DNA of 43,684 nucleotides. Origin: Pseudomonas sp. GM84. Lineage in GTDB: Bacteria > Pseudomonadota > Gammaproteobacteria > Pseudomonadales > Pseudomonadaceae. Positions 23,429 through 31,960 of the stretch are shown one piece after another. The notes below the pieces were generated by a model, which was not told the DNA's origin, ran no database searches, and worked only from the letters and a program-made list of their open reading frames with translations. The position numbers and the translations under genes are program-made. The stretch's first letter is position 1, and each line of letters starts with the position of its first letter. The DNA lies in the NCBI RefSeq assembly GCF_000282535.1, contig NZ_AKJC01000043.1:1-43684 (forward strand), in the 5' to 3' direction.

Positions 23429-24502
23429 ATGGAATTAACGGTGCGGGTCATGATGGCCGGTCGTGAGATTGACCGAATAACACGGGCCCATAAGATTCTC
23501 GATGGGGATTTCTTCGTTTGGTACCGACGAAGAGAATGGCTCGTCGAGGAAGGTTGCATCCATGTCGATGCATTGCCTGAAGTACCTGCTGCCCTGGAAA
23601 ACCCAGCCCTTCTTGCCGACCTCAGACCGTTCCTCGATCTCATCGACAAACCTCTGACAGTAGGTCTTACTGACTGTACAGCTCTGCTGCGGTCCAGATT
23701 TCCAGAAGTGCCTGATGCTACCGTGATCTCCATAGCAACACTCACGCAGCTGGGGCTCAAGCTTGTCGCAAAGGAGGTCCTCATGGACTTCCTTGAGCTG
23801 CAAAATCAGTGTCGATCACATGCTGAGCTAGGGCCTTTCGCCTCCGAGCACGTTTTCACAGAGGCAGAAGGCGCTTCGCCCTTCGAATCGGCAGATATCA
23901 ATTTCACAGAACGGCCGGACACGATAGAGGGAGAGGGAGACTGGTCTCTCGACTGGCAGCCCGAGCAAGGATGGAATGCAACCGAGATAGACGATACCGA
24001 GTTGCGCAATCTTGCTACAAAAACACAAAAGCTGATCGGCTCTCATGTAGCTCTGGAAACAGGCCATCGCATCGAAAGCCTGGGCGAGCTACCGGACTCT
24101 GACGACTGGCGGATTATCGTGCCCACCAGTGGTGACATGGAAGTTCTCACCGACGCAGCGCCTGAGTCTCGGTTACCCTTGGGAGATAATCCCGCGCCTC
24201 GAGCGACCATGCCCGCCGTTGCAGCCACGAGTTCGATGCTACCCTCGCCACATTTGGCCTTCATTGTCGAGAAAACAGCTGCACTGGGCGAGGCAGCCCT
24301 TGAGGTACTAAGGTATTTTGCCGACAACCCCGACGACAAAAGCTCACATGCCGAGCAGTTCACCGGCATTCCGCGCGGAATGATCAACGCCCTGCTTACA
24401 GGAACGCTGAGTCGCTATGTGGAAAAAACAAATTCAGGTGGCTGGGCATGCCATACGTGGGTGCAGGATGTTCTAGCCGTCATGGACGGCAACCTCGAGT
24501 GA
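23429..24502 (+). CDS. Uncharacterised protein with C-terminal winged-helix-like region
   Basis: This 357-residue protein has three visible parts. The N-terminal part is about 45 residues and beta-rich (DGDFFVWYRRREWLVEEG). A helical middle to about residue 130 is followed by an acidic, low-complexity linker (about 135-270). The C-terminal part (about 285-350) contains helices and a turn resembling a winged helix-turn-helix (SSHAEQFTGIPRGMINALL). It may bind DNA and regulate the adjacent modification island. The start at 23429 is ATG; a TTG six bases earlier is possible. Its stop lies two bases before the convergent end of vsr. Confidence 0.68.
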   Translation: MELTVRVMMAGREIDRITRAHKILDGDFFVWYRRREWLVEEGCIHVDALPEVPAALENPALLADLRPFLDLIDKPLTVGLTDCTALLRSRFPEVPDATVISIATLTQLGLKLVAKEVLMDFLELQNQCRSHAELGPFASEHVFTEAEGASPFESADINFTERPDTIEGEGDWSLDWQPEQGWNATEIDDTELRNLATKTQKLIGSHVALETGHRIESLGELPDSDDWRIIVPTSGDMEVLTDAAPESRLPLGDNPAPRATMPAVAATSSMLPSPHLAFIVEKTAALGEAALEVLRYFADNPDDKSSHAEQFTGIPRGMINALLTGTLSRYVEKTNSGGWACHTWVQDVLAVMDGNLE

Positions 24503-24504
24503 CG

Positions 24505-24936
24505 TCAGGGACTGTCAGCCTCCGGCCCAGGCATACTGAGCATCTCCAACAGATGTCCGAGAATTGTGGTCGGATTTTTCAGCTCGCATTCCCATATCGT
24601 GAGCACTCTCCATCCATCCGCCCTGAGCGCACACCTGACACGAGCGTCCCTCTCGACATTGTGAGCGAGTTTCGCTTGCCAGAAGTCTGTGCGGGTCTTG
24701 GGAGTGGTGGCGTAACGACATCCCTCGTGGCGATGCCAGAAACATCCATGGACAAATATACAGGTCTTGAATCTGGGGAGTACAATGTCCGGGCTTCCCG
24801 GAAGATCCCGACGATGAAGCCGAAATCTGTAACCGTTGGCATGGAGAAACCGCCGTACGATCATCTCAGGTCGTGTGTTTCGCCCTTTGATACCCGCCAT
24901 CATGCGAGAGCGCGTTGCCGTGTCAACGATATCCAT
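24505..24936 (-). CDS. vsr: Very-short-patch repair endonuclease Vsr
   Basis: The 143-residue product is a Vsr-type mismatch endonuclease, which nicks next to T:G mismatches formed by deamination of 5-methylcytosine at the partner methylase's sites. The family pattern is clear: MAGIKGRNTRPE at the N-terminus, the metal-binding aspartate in GSPDIVLP (Asp50), FVHGCFWHRHEGC with conserved histidines and zinc-type cysteines, and a C-terminal WECEL. Length is normal. It is transcribed divergently from the cytosine methyltransferase, with only 28 bases between the start codons. Pairing with a C5 methylase fits its repair role. Confidence 0.92.
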   Translation of the reverse strand: MDIVDTATRSRMMAGIKGRNTRPEMIVRRFLHANGYRFRLHRRDLPGSPDIVLPRFKTCIFVHGCFWHRHEGCRYATTPKTRTDFWQAKLAHNVERDARVRCALRADGWRVLTIWECELKNPTTILGHLLEMLSMPGPEADSP

Positions 24937-24964
24937 CCTTCACCCTTTACAGCAGCGTGAGTTC

Positions 24965-26617
24965 ATGAGTCGTACCAATCCCATCCAGGTAGTGGATCTG
25001 TTCGCAGGGCCCGGAGGCCTTGGAGAAGGCTTTTCCTCTCACTTGAGTGATGGCACTGAAACCTTCGAAATCAAGGTTTCAGCCGAAATGGAGACATCTG
25101 CAAGATCGACACTTCGACTTCGAGCGTTCTACAGACTCCTCAAGCGCGACCTCCCGGAGGCTCTTGAAGACTATTATCACTTCTGTGAAACCGCAGATGT
25201 TGAGAATCCCTACACCAAGCGAAGCCACTCCGCCTGGAGACACGCTGACAATGAAGCCCAGCAGATCGAACTCGGGACAGCCGAGGGCAACAGCAAACTG
25301 GATGGCCTTTTAGAGCATCGCCTTGATGAGTCCAAACCATGGGTCCTGATTGGTGGCCCGCCTTGCCAAGCATATTCTGTCGTGGGACGAGCCCGAAACC
25401 AGGCAAAGTCCGATTACAAAGCAGAAAATGATCACAGACATTTCCTGTACCGGGAATATCTGAGGATTATTCAACGCAAACGGCCCGCCATTTTTGTGAT
25501 GGAAAACGTCAAAGGTATTCTGTCGTCAACAGTGGGCGGCAACCAGATGTTTCCACAGATCCTGCGCGACCTCGCAGACCCGGACGCGGCATTCGGCGAA
25601 AGTACTACCGGACCTAAATATCGCATTTGCTCGCTTGTCACTGATGACATCTACGAGAGCGGAGCCGATCCGGACAGCGTATCACCTGCAAATTACATCA
25701 TCCATGCAGAAAGATTCGGTATACCTCAAGCCCGACATCGAGTGATTCTGCTCGGTGTATCCGAGGAGTATCTGGGTGCGGTGGCTGATCACAAGCTCCT
25801 TGCAACCGCGCCCCCCACTATCGACCAAGTCATCGGTAACCTACCGCCCCTGCGCAGCACATTGACTCGCCAAGTCGATTCGCCTGAATTGTGGGCTGAA
25901 GTAATCAGGCAACATCTCGTAGAGCTGGCAGAGTCATGCAGTGACCAGAACCATGACACTGCAAGTGGAGTCATGCTGGCGCGCCGTCTCGGCATCATGG
26001 CTGACAGTTTTAGCAGCAATGATTGGACAAATGGCGGGCTGCGAATGCTGAAGCGTCCAGAGTGGAGCGGCGAGACCGGTACTCACCTCGATTCATGGCT
26101 TCATGACCCCAAACTTCGCTTCTGGCTCAATCACGAAGCCCGGGGGCACATGAGCTCCGACTTGCGGCGCTACGTCTATGCTTCAGTCTTTGCCGATGTA
26201 AAGAAGGGGTCACCGAAAGGGCATCAGGACTTCAACCTACCCGGCCTCGAGCCTGACCACAAGAACTGGAAAACAGGGAAGTTCAGCGATCGTTTCAGAG
26301 TGCAGCGGGCGGGGATTCCATCGACAACAATCACCAGCCACATAGCAAAGGATGGCCACTATTTCATCCACTACGATGCCAAGCAATGTCGTAGTCTGAC
26401 AGTCCGCGAAGCAGCGCGACTGCAGACTTTCCCGGACAACTACTTTTTCCTCGGTAACAGAACGCAGCAGTTCCATCAGGTAGGTAACGCGGTACCACCA
26501 CTTCTCGCGCGACAAATTGCCGATATCGTTGCGCGGATTTTAAGAAGCGGTAAGAGCTCGGGCAATCAAGTAAAGCTGCCGATAAAGCAGTTCCGCATGT
26601 TCGAAACGGAGAGTTGA
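24965..26617 (+). CDS. dcm: C5-cytosine DNA methyltransferase
   Basis: The 550-residue product is a DNA (cytosine-5) methyltransferase. Motif I is VVDLFAGPGGLGEG near the N-terminus, motif IV has the catalytic Cys134 in GGPPCQAYS, motif VI is MENVKG, motif VIII is QARHRVILLG, motif IX is REAARLQTFP and motif X is QVGNAVPPLL. It is longer than E. coli Dcm because of insertions before motif IV and in the target-recognition region. I chose the start at 24965; the frame is open back to 24836 but that part overlaps vsr on the other strand. The next gene begins one base after its stop. Recognition sequence cannot be read; the gene symbol is generic. Confidence 0.92.
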   Translation: MSRTNPIQVVDLFAGPGGLGEGFSSHLSDGTETFEIKVSAEMETSARSTLRLRAFYRLLKRDLPEALEDYYHFCETADVENPYTKRSHSAWRHADNEAQQIELGTAEGNSKLDGLLEHRLDESKPWVLIGGPPCQAYSVVGRARNQAKSDYKAENDHRHFLYREYLRIIQRKRPAIFVMENVKGILSSTVGGNQMFPQILRDLADPDAAFGESTTGPKYRICSLVTDDIYESGADPDSVSPANYIIHAERFGIPQARHRVILLGVSEEYLGAVADHKLLATAPPTIDQVIGNLPPLRSTLTRQVDSPELWAEVIRQHLVELAESCSDQNHDTASGVMLARRLGIMADSFSSNDWTNGGLRMLKRPEWSGETGTHLDSWLHDPKLRFWLNHEARGHMSSDLRRYVYASVFADVKKGSPKGHQDFNLPGLEPDHKNWKTGKFSDRFRVQRAGIPSTTITSHIAKDGHYFIHYDAKQCRSLTVREAARLQTFPDNYFFLGNRTQQFHQVGNAVPPLLARQIADIVARILRSGKSSGNQVKLPIKQFRMFETES

Positions 26618-26618
26618 T

Positions 26619-28118
26619 GTGGAGCCATCCCCTTTCAAGAGCCGCAGTGCTCCGCCCAAAGCCAGTGCGATGGTCGAAGCTCTGCGTGGACTGGGATACA
26701 ACGTGCAAACCGCACTGGCGGACATAATCGATAACAGCATTGCTGCTGGCGCCAACGAAGTCCGCTTGAAATTTGAGTGGGCGGATGAAGCAAGCCTGAT
26801 ATCTTGCCTGGACAATGGCAGGGGCATGACGGAGTCAGAGCTGGATCGAGCGATGAGACTCGGGGAGCGCAATCCATTGGAGGAGCGCACCTCAGCGGAT
26901 CTCGGCCGCTTCGGAATGGGACTGAAGACGGCCTCTTTTTCCCAATGCCGACGACTGACAGTGGCAACCACAATTACAGAGGGAGAGGTGCACTGCCTTC
27001 GGTGGGATCTGGATTTTCTTGCCAGTAGTGCAGATGATGGATGGCATCTTCTGGAAGGCCCCCACCCAGGATCCGAAGCGCACATTTCCAGACTATCGAA
27101 GCAGCCATCCGGCACGTTGGTACTGTGGGAACTGCTGGACAGAATTGTGACCAAAGGAAGCACCGTCAAAGACTTCCTCAACTTGGCCGACAAGGTGGAG
27201 CAGCACTTGGGGATGGTGTTTCACCGCTATCTGGAAGGGAGCAAGCCCCGATTAAGGATTCTGCTCAATGATCGCCCTGTAAAACCATGGGACCCTTTCA
27301 TGAGCAGTCACCCGGCCAAACCATTCAATCCCCCGCCCTTCCGGCATCATTCCGCAGTTGGAATAGTAGCCGAATGTCACGTGCTTCCTCACAAGGACAG
27401 GCTCACACCTTCCGAATTCGATAATCTGTCAGGCCCGGAAGGATGGACTGCACAGCAGGGATTCTACGTTTACCGAAACGAAAGACTGCTTGTGGCAGGA
27501 AGCTGGCTCGGATTAGGCTCCGGTCGCTCTTGGACGAAGGACGAAGCGCATAGGCTCGCCCGTATTCGTCTTGATATCCCCAACTCTGCTGATGCGGACT
27601 GGAAGATTGATATTCGGAAGTCCACTGCACGACCGCCCGTGTATCTTCGATCTTGGCTTACCAGCCTTGCAGAGGAAACAAGAAGTCGTGCCAGGCGAGC
27701 TTTTGCACACCGTGGCAAGCCTATTTTGATGGGCAACAAGCAGTTGATCGAAGCTTGGAGGGTCGAGCAACTTTCCAGCGGCGTTCGCTACCGCATCGAC
27801 AGCGAGCACCCGGCAGTTCGGGCAGTGTTGGATGAAGCCGGCATGCTGCTGCCGCAGATCAAGGCAATGATGCGTGTAATCGAGGAAACTGTGCCGGTTC
27901 AACGTATATGGATAGACACCGCAGAAAGCAAGGACACTCCTGCCACCGGATTCGATCAGACACCTCCTGAAGAGGTGTACGAAGTTCTCAACATCATGTA
28001 TCGAAGCTTTGTAAAGAAAAAAGGCTACTCTCCCGCCTCGGCCAAAGCCCAGTTGCGTATCACCGAGCCTTTCCATGCTTTTCCCTCCCTAGTGGATTCC
28101 CTTCCCGATAATATCTAA
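26619..28118 (+). CDS. MORC/MutL-like GHKL ATPase of a restriction-type system
   Basis: The 499-residue GHKL ATPase has an N-box-like ADIIDNSIAAGA (34-45), a G1 box CLDNGRGMTE (63-72) and a G2 box ADLGRFGMGLKTASFSQCRR (93-112). The last is typical of the prokaryotic MORC-like group described by Iyer, Abhiman and Aravind (2008). An S5-like domain follows (WKIDIRKSTARPP around 328-340). GHKL ATPases of this group act as ATP-driven clamps in restriction systems together with a Z1 protein and nucleases. The start is a GTG at 26619, one base after the methylase stop (TGATGTG). The next gene starts 16 bases after its stop. The role is inferred from family context. Confidence 0.85.
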   Translation: MEPSPFKSRSAPPKASAMVEALRGLGYNVQTALADIIDNSIAAGANEVRLKFEWADEASLISCLDNGRGMTESELDRAMRLGERNPLEERTSADLGRFGMGLKTASFSQCRRLTVATTITEGEVHCLRWDLDFLASSADDGWHLLEGPHPGSEAHISRLSKQPSGTLVLWELLDRIVTKGSTVKDFLNLADKVEQHLGMVFHRYLEGSKPRLRILLNDRPVKPWDPFMSSHPAKPFNPPPFRHHSAVGIVAECHVLPHKDRLTPSEFDNLSGPEGWTAQQGFYVYRNERLLVAGSWLGLGSGRSWTKDEAHRLARIRLDIPNSADADWKIDIRKSTARPPVYLRSWLTSLAEETRSRARRAFAHRGKPILMGNKQLIEAWRVEQLSSGVRYRIDSEHPAVRAVLDEAGMLLPQIKAMMRVIEETVPVQRIWIDTAESKDTPATGFDQTPPEEVYEVLNIMYRSFVKKKGYSPASAKAQLRITEPFHAFPSLVDSLPDNI

Positions 28119-28134
28119 TGGAGCTAGTCGTCTG

Positions 28135-30963
28135 ATGTCCGAGGAAAACAAGTGGACTGTGATTCAGGTCGTCCAGACCATGCTGGGCGAGTTGGATGAA
28201 AAAACCCTGATCACACCGGAGTTGATCTCCGATCATATCGACAAGGTGCTGAGCATCATGCCGAAACGCGCCATCGGCCTGGACCGTGATGCAGTCACCG
28301 AAGAGCTTATAAGCCGTTTCAGCATTTGGGTTGGTGATGACGCCTCCCTGGTCAACATGGAAGGGCATGTCCCTTGGCTTACTGCCGAGCGAAAGCACAA
28401 CTGGCGGTACTGGCAGAGGTATCGCGAATGGCAGGAACGTAAACTGCCATGGAAGGCCATGGAGGGTCTGGACAAGACAACAGACCAGACACTCTCCATG
28501 CTTGAGGATCCGAAACGCGAGGGAACCTGGGACAGACGCGGCATGGTGGTTGGTCACGTGCAGTCAGGCAAGACTGCCAATTATACTGGTCTGATCTGCA
28601 AAGCTGCCGACGCAGGCTACAAGATCATTATCGTGCTTGCCGGGCTACACAACAATTTGCGCTCGCAAACTCAGATGCGCCTGGATGAAGGCTTCCTCGG
28701 ATACGAAACAGCGGCCAGCAAAGATGGCAGCCATCGCCTCATCGGGGTGGGACTGATCGACGGCTCTCACGACCAGCGCCCCCAATATGTGACAAATCGC
28801 TTGGACAATGGTGACTTCAACCTGAAGTTCGTGAAAAATCTTGGTGTCTCACCTGAGGAGAAGCCTTGGCTATTTGTAGTCAAAAAGAACAAATCCGTTC
28901 TAACCAGGCTGCTGAAGTGGATTCACAGCCATGTCGCACGCACCACTGATCCAGAAACAGGCAGACGGTTGGTAACTCATCTGCCTCTGCTGATTATTGA
29001 TGATGAGGCGGACCATGCCTCGGTGGATACTGGTGAAAACGTCATTGGCGACGATGGCAAGCCTGATCTCGAACATGAGCCGACGGCGATCAACAGACTT
29101 ATCCGGCAAATTCTGCATTCATTTGCCAGGAAGGCCTATGTTGGTTACACAGCGACTCCTTTTGCCAATATCTATATACACGAGCATGGTGCTACGGAAC
29201 GCGAGGGGCCTGACCTCTTCCCGTCAGCGTTCATTACTAACCTTTCTGCCCCGTCGAACTATGTCGGACCCTCTCGCGTATTCGGACTTGCTGGGGAGAA
29301 CGGTCGGGACGGTGCGCTCGACCTAGTACGCACTGTAGAGGATCACTGCTCCGAGGATGGTCGAAGCGGCTGGATGCCCGTCGGACACAAAAGTGTATAT
29401 ACACCTCAAGATGACATGCCTGCTTCACTGGTAGAAGCTATCCAGGCGTTCATTCTGACATGCTGCATTCGCCAGTTACGCGGACAACAAAACGAGCACT
29501 CGTCAATGTTGGTCCATGTTACGCGATTCAATCTGGTCCAGCAGCACGTGCATCGGCAGATCGAAGATTACGTATCGCATCAAAAGCAGCGCGTAACGCG
29601 TAAGATAGATCATGAAGGATTCGTCTCAGACCTTCGAAAACTTTGGGACAATGACTTCCTTGCAACAAGCCAAAGAATTGCAAAAGAGACCTCTGAGGAC
29701 ATTTATCGCAACGTCCCCGGTTGGGACGAGATCGAATTACTGCTGCCCAGCGTGCTGGACGAAATCAAGATCCGGATGATTAACGGCACAGCCAAAGACG
29801 CCTTGGACTACGTCGAAAGCACCGATGGATTGAAGGTCATTGCAGTCGGCGGTGACAAATTAGCTCGCGGACTAACCCTTGAAGGCTTGTGTGTGAGCTA
29901 TTTCCTGCGCGCCTCCAAGATGTACGACACGCTAATGCAGATGGGGCGTTGGTTTGGATATCGCCCGGGCTACCTGGATCTCTGCCGCCTCTATACTACG
30001 CCAGATCTCGTCGAATGGTTCGAGCACATTGCCGACGCAGCGGAGGAGCTTCGTGCAGAATTCGACTACATGATGGAGAGCGGCCTTACGCCTCGCGACT
30101 ATGGACTGAAGGTCAGATCACATCCCGTTCTGATGGTGACCTCTCCGCTAAAAATGCGGACAGCCAAGACACTCTACCTTTCATTCAGTGGGCAATTACT
30201 GGAAACAGTCAGTTTCTTCAAAGATGAAGAAAAATTGACATCCAACTTGAATGCACTTCGCTCACTTTCCAAGGCGCTTGGTGCTCCCGGAGATATTCCG
30301 CCGCAGGAGCGTAACGGTCGGCAGGATAGATGGAAAGGCGTGAGCTGGACTGGTGTGGCTGCTCAGCATGTCATCGACTTTCTCCGAGCCTATCAGACCC
30401 ATCCTGACTCTCGAAAAGTACGTAGCGAGATTCTGGCTGACTTTGTGGAAAAAATGAGCTTGTCGGGTGAGCTGAACGCTTGGACTGTTGCAATCATTGG
30501 CGGGGGCGAAAAAGCGGTCGAAGACATTCCAGGTTATCCCATAAACCGGATGAAACGTACCAACAAGGCACCGGCGGCAGAAGACAGATACTCGATAGGG
30601 CGAATCTTGTCTCCGCAAGATGAAGCAATCGATCTCGATGAAAGCTCATGGAATGCTGCTTTACGATTGACGCAGGAAGCCTGGAAACCGGATCCAGCGC
30701 GGGCCCGTGGGCAAGAACGTCCAGAGGTCCCGAGTGGCCCGTATATCCGACAGGTTCGAGGCCTGGGCAAAGGCGTGACTGCCCATCCAGAGCGCGGTGT
30801 GCTCCTGATTTATATTCTGGATCCGGAAGTCAGCAAAGTTGAGAATGTCAAAACCCCAGTAGTTGCATTTGCTATCAGCTTCCCGTCAAGCGCCACGAAC
30901 CAATCAGTACCATATGTAGTCGCAAATCTTCTTTGGGAGCAGGAATACGGTGGTAGTGAATAG
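28135..30963 (+). CDS. Z1-domain helicase-like ATPase
   Basis: The 942-residue superfamily II-like ATPase has the Z1 domain. Walker A is GHVQSGKT (140-147), the DEAD-type Walker B is DDEADHAS (289-296), a motif III YVGYTATPFA follows, and the Z1 signature GGDKLARGLTLEG (starting at 572) leads to MQMGRWFGYR (601-610). Z1 proteins are known from restriction and phage-defence neighbourhoods and probably translocate or remodel DNA for the partner nuclease. The start follows CTAATGGAGCTAGTCGTCTG. The DUF4420-type gene overlaps its end by 14 bases, so they are translationally linked. Confidence 0.9.
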   Translation: MSEENKWTVIQVVQTMLGELDEKTLITPELISDHIDKVLSIMPKRAIGLDRDAVTEELISRFSIWVGDDASLVNMEGHVPWLTAERKHNWRYWQRYREWQERKLPWKAMEGLDKTTDQTLSMLEDPKREGTWDRRGMVVGHVQSGKTANYTGLICKAADAGYKIIIVLAGLHNNLRSQTQMRLDEGFLGYETAASKDGSHRLIGVGLIDGSHDQRPQYVTNRLDNGDFNLKFVKNLGVSPEEKPWLFVVKKNKSVLTRLLKWIHSHVARTTDPETGRRLVTHLPLLIIDDEADHASVDTGENVIGDDGKPDLEHEPTAINRLIRQILHSFARKAYVGYTATPFANIYIHEHGATEREGPDLFPSAFITNLSAPSNYVGPSRVFGLAGENGRDGALDLVRTVEDHCSEDGRSGWMPVGHKSVYTPQDDMPASLVEAIQAFILTCCIRQLRGQQNEHSSMLVHVTRFNLVQQHVHRQIEDYVSHQKQRVTRKIDHEGFVSDLRKLWDNDFLATSQRIAKETSEDIYRNVPGWDEIELLLPSVLDEIKIRMINGTAKDALDYVESTDGLKVIAVGGDKLARGLTLEGLCVSYFLRASKMYDTLMQMGRWFGYRPGYLDLCRLYTTPDLVEWFEHIADAAEELRAEFDYMMESGLTPRDYGLKVRSHPVLMVTSPLKMRTAKTLYLSFSGQLLETVSFFKDEEKLTSNLNALRSLSKALGAPGDIPPQERNGRQDRWKGVSWTGVAAQHVIDFLRAYQTHPDSRKVRSEILADFVEKMSLSGELNAWTVAIIGGGEKAVEDIPGYPINRMKRTNKAPAAEDRYSIGRILSPQDEAIDLDESSWNAALRLTQEAWKPDPARARGQERPEVPSGPYIRQVRGLGKGVTAHPERGVLLIYILDPEVSKVENVKTPVVAFAISFPSSATNQSVPYVVANLLWEQEYGGSE

Positions 30964-31960
30964 CAACGGGGTCTTGAAAACATGGAAAGCCTTGCATGGT
31001 GAGCTCAAGACGCCTGGTTGGCGATCCATCGATCTGTTTCAGGCCGGCACCTGCCTGATCAAATTGGCGCGGCATTCGCCGAGCGGCCATGAAGCAGTAT
31101 TGATAGGCTTCGCTAACACGAAATTGGCGCCCACCCCCCTACTTCCCAAAGGACAAGGTTTCCGGATGGAACGTGCTACTTTGGGTGAAACATCTGGTGC
31201 CCGTCAGTGGCTTGCAATAGTAAAGCAGCCCTCGGGATGCATTGACTTGTTTGCTGCAGTAGTCGCTGACATCACTGCGCTGATGGCTGCAAATGGTGAC
31301 TGCAGCGAAGACTTGCTTCACCAACGCCTCATGGGACGGGTCAGAGGTTGGCAGGAGTTCATGCGTAAAGGGCAAGAGGGCTTGAGCAAGGAAGCCGAGC
31401 AAGGACTGATAGGAGAACTGTGCTTCCTCAATCATCTCATTGAGTCAGGTATGCTCACCTATTCTGTGGTTGATGGATGGAAAGGCCCCGCGGACGGTCT
31501 TCATGATTTCGTTGTCGGCATGGGCTCCATAGAAGTCAAGTCCACGATTGGCAAGGAGGGATTTGCAGTACGAATTGCCTCACTCGATCAGCTTGACGAC
31601 TCTCGAAGCTCTCCCCTTTATCTCGCAGGAGTCCGCCTGGAAATCAGTGATCGAGGGAGAACGCTGACAAGGTATGTCACGGACATTCGGTCCACGCTGG
31701 AACCCGATCCGGCAGCTTTGGCTTTATTTGAAAAAGCCCTACATGATGCCGGCTATCTAGACATGCATTCTGAAAATTATTCCAGAAAATTCCTGCCAAC
31801 CGAACTGAGAATTTTACTTGTGGACTCAGACTTCCCCAGACTGATTCCATTTAACACACCGCCAGCTATTTGCTGGGCGCAATATGAAATTGACCTCTCC
31901 TTGATAGCGACCGATACACTGGCGCTACCGGAAGTCCTTGAGAAGCTTGGAGTCATTTGA
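30950..31960 (+). CDS. PD-(D/E)XK nuclease-like protein, DUF4420 type
   Basis: The 336-residue product has the DUF4420 / PD-(D/E)XK pattern: LIGELCFL with Glu156, an aspartate in LHDFVV (Asp186) and IEVKS with Glu195 and Lys197. This is the nuclease active-site order of the restriction endonuclease fold, making it the likely DNA-cutting subunit. The start is GTG at 30950, inside the end of the Z1 gene. Its stop overlaps the AIPR start by four bases (ATGA), giving strict coupling. The two-stage pairing with the Z1 and GHKL proteins matches known R-M-like operons. Cleavage specificity is unknown. Confidence 0.85.
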   Translation: MVVNSNGVLKTWKALHGELKTPGWRSIDLFQAGTCLIKLARHSPSGHEAVLIGFANTKLAPTPLLPKGQGFRMERATLGETSGARQWLAIVKQPSGCIDLFAAVVADITALMAANGDCSEDLLHQRLMGRVRGWQEFMRKGQEGLSKEAEQGLIGELCFLNHLIESGMLTYSVVDGWKGPADGLHDFVVGMGSIEVKSTIGKEGFAVRIASLDQLDDSRSSPLYLAGVRLEISDRGRTLTRYVTDIRSTLEPDPAALALFEKALHDAGYLDMHSENYSRKFLPTELRILLVDSDFPRLIPFNTPPAICWAQYEIDLSLIATDTLALPEVLEKLGVI

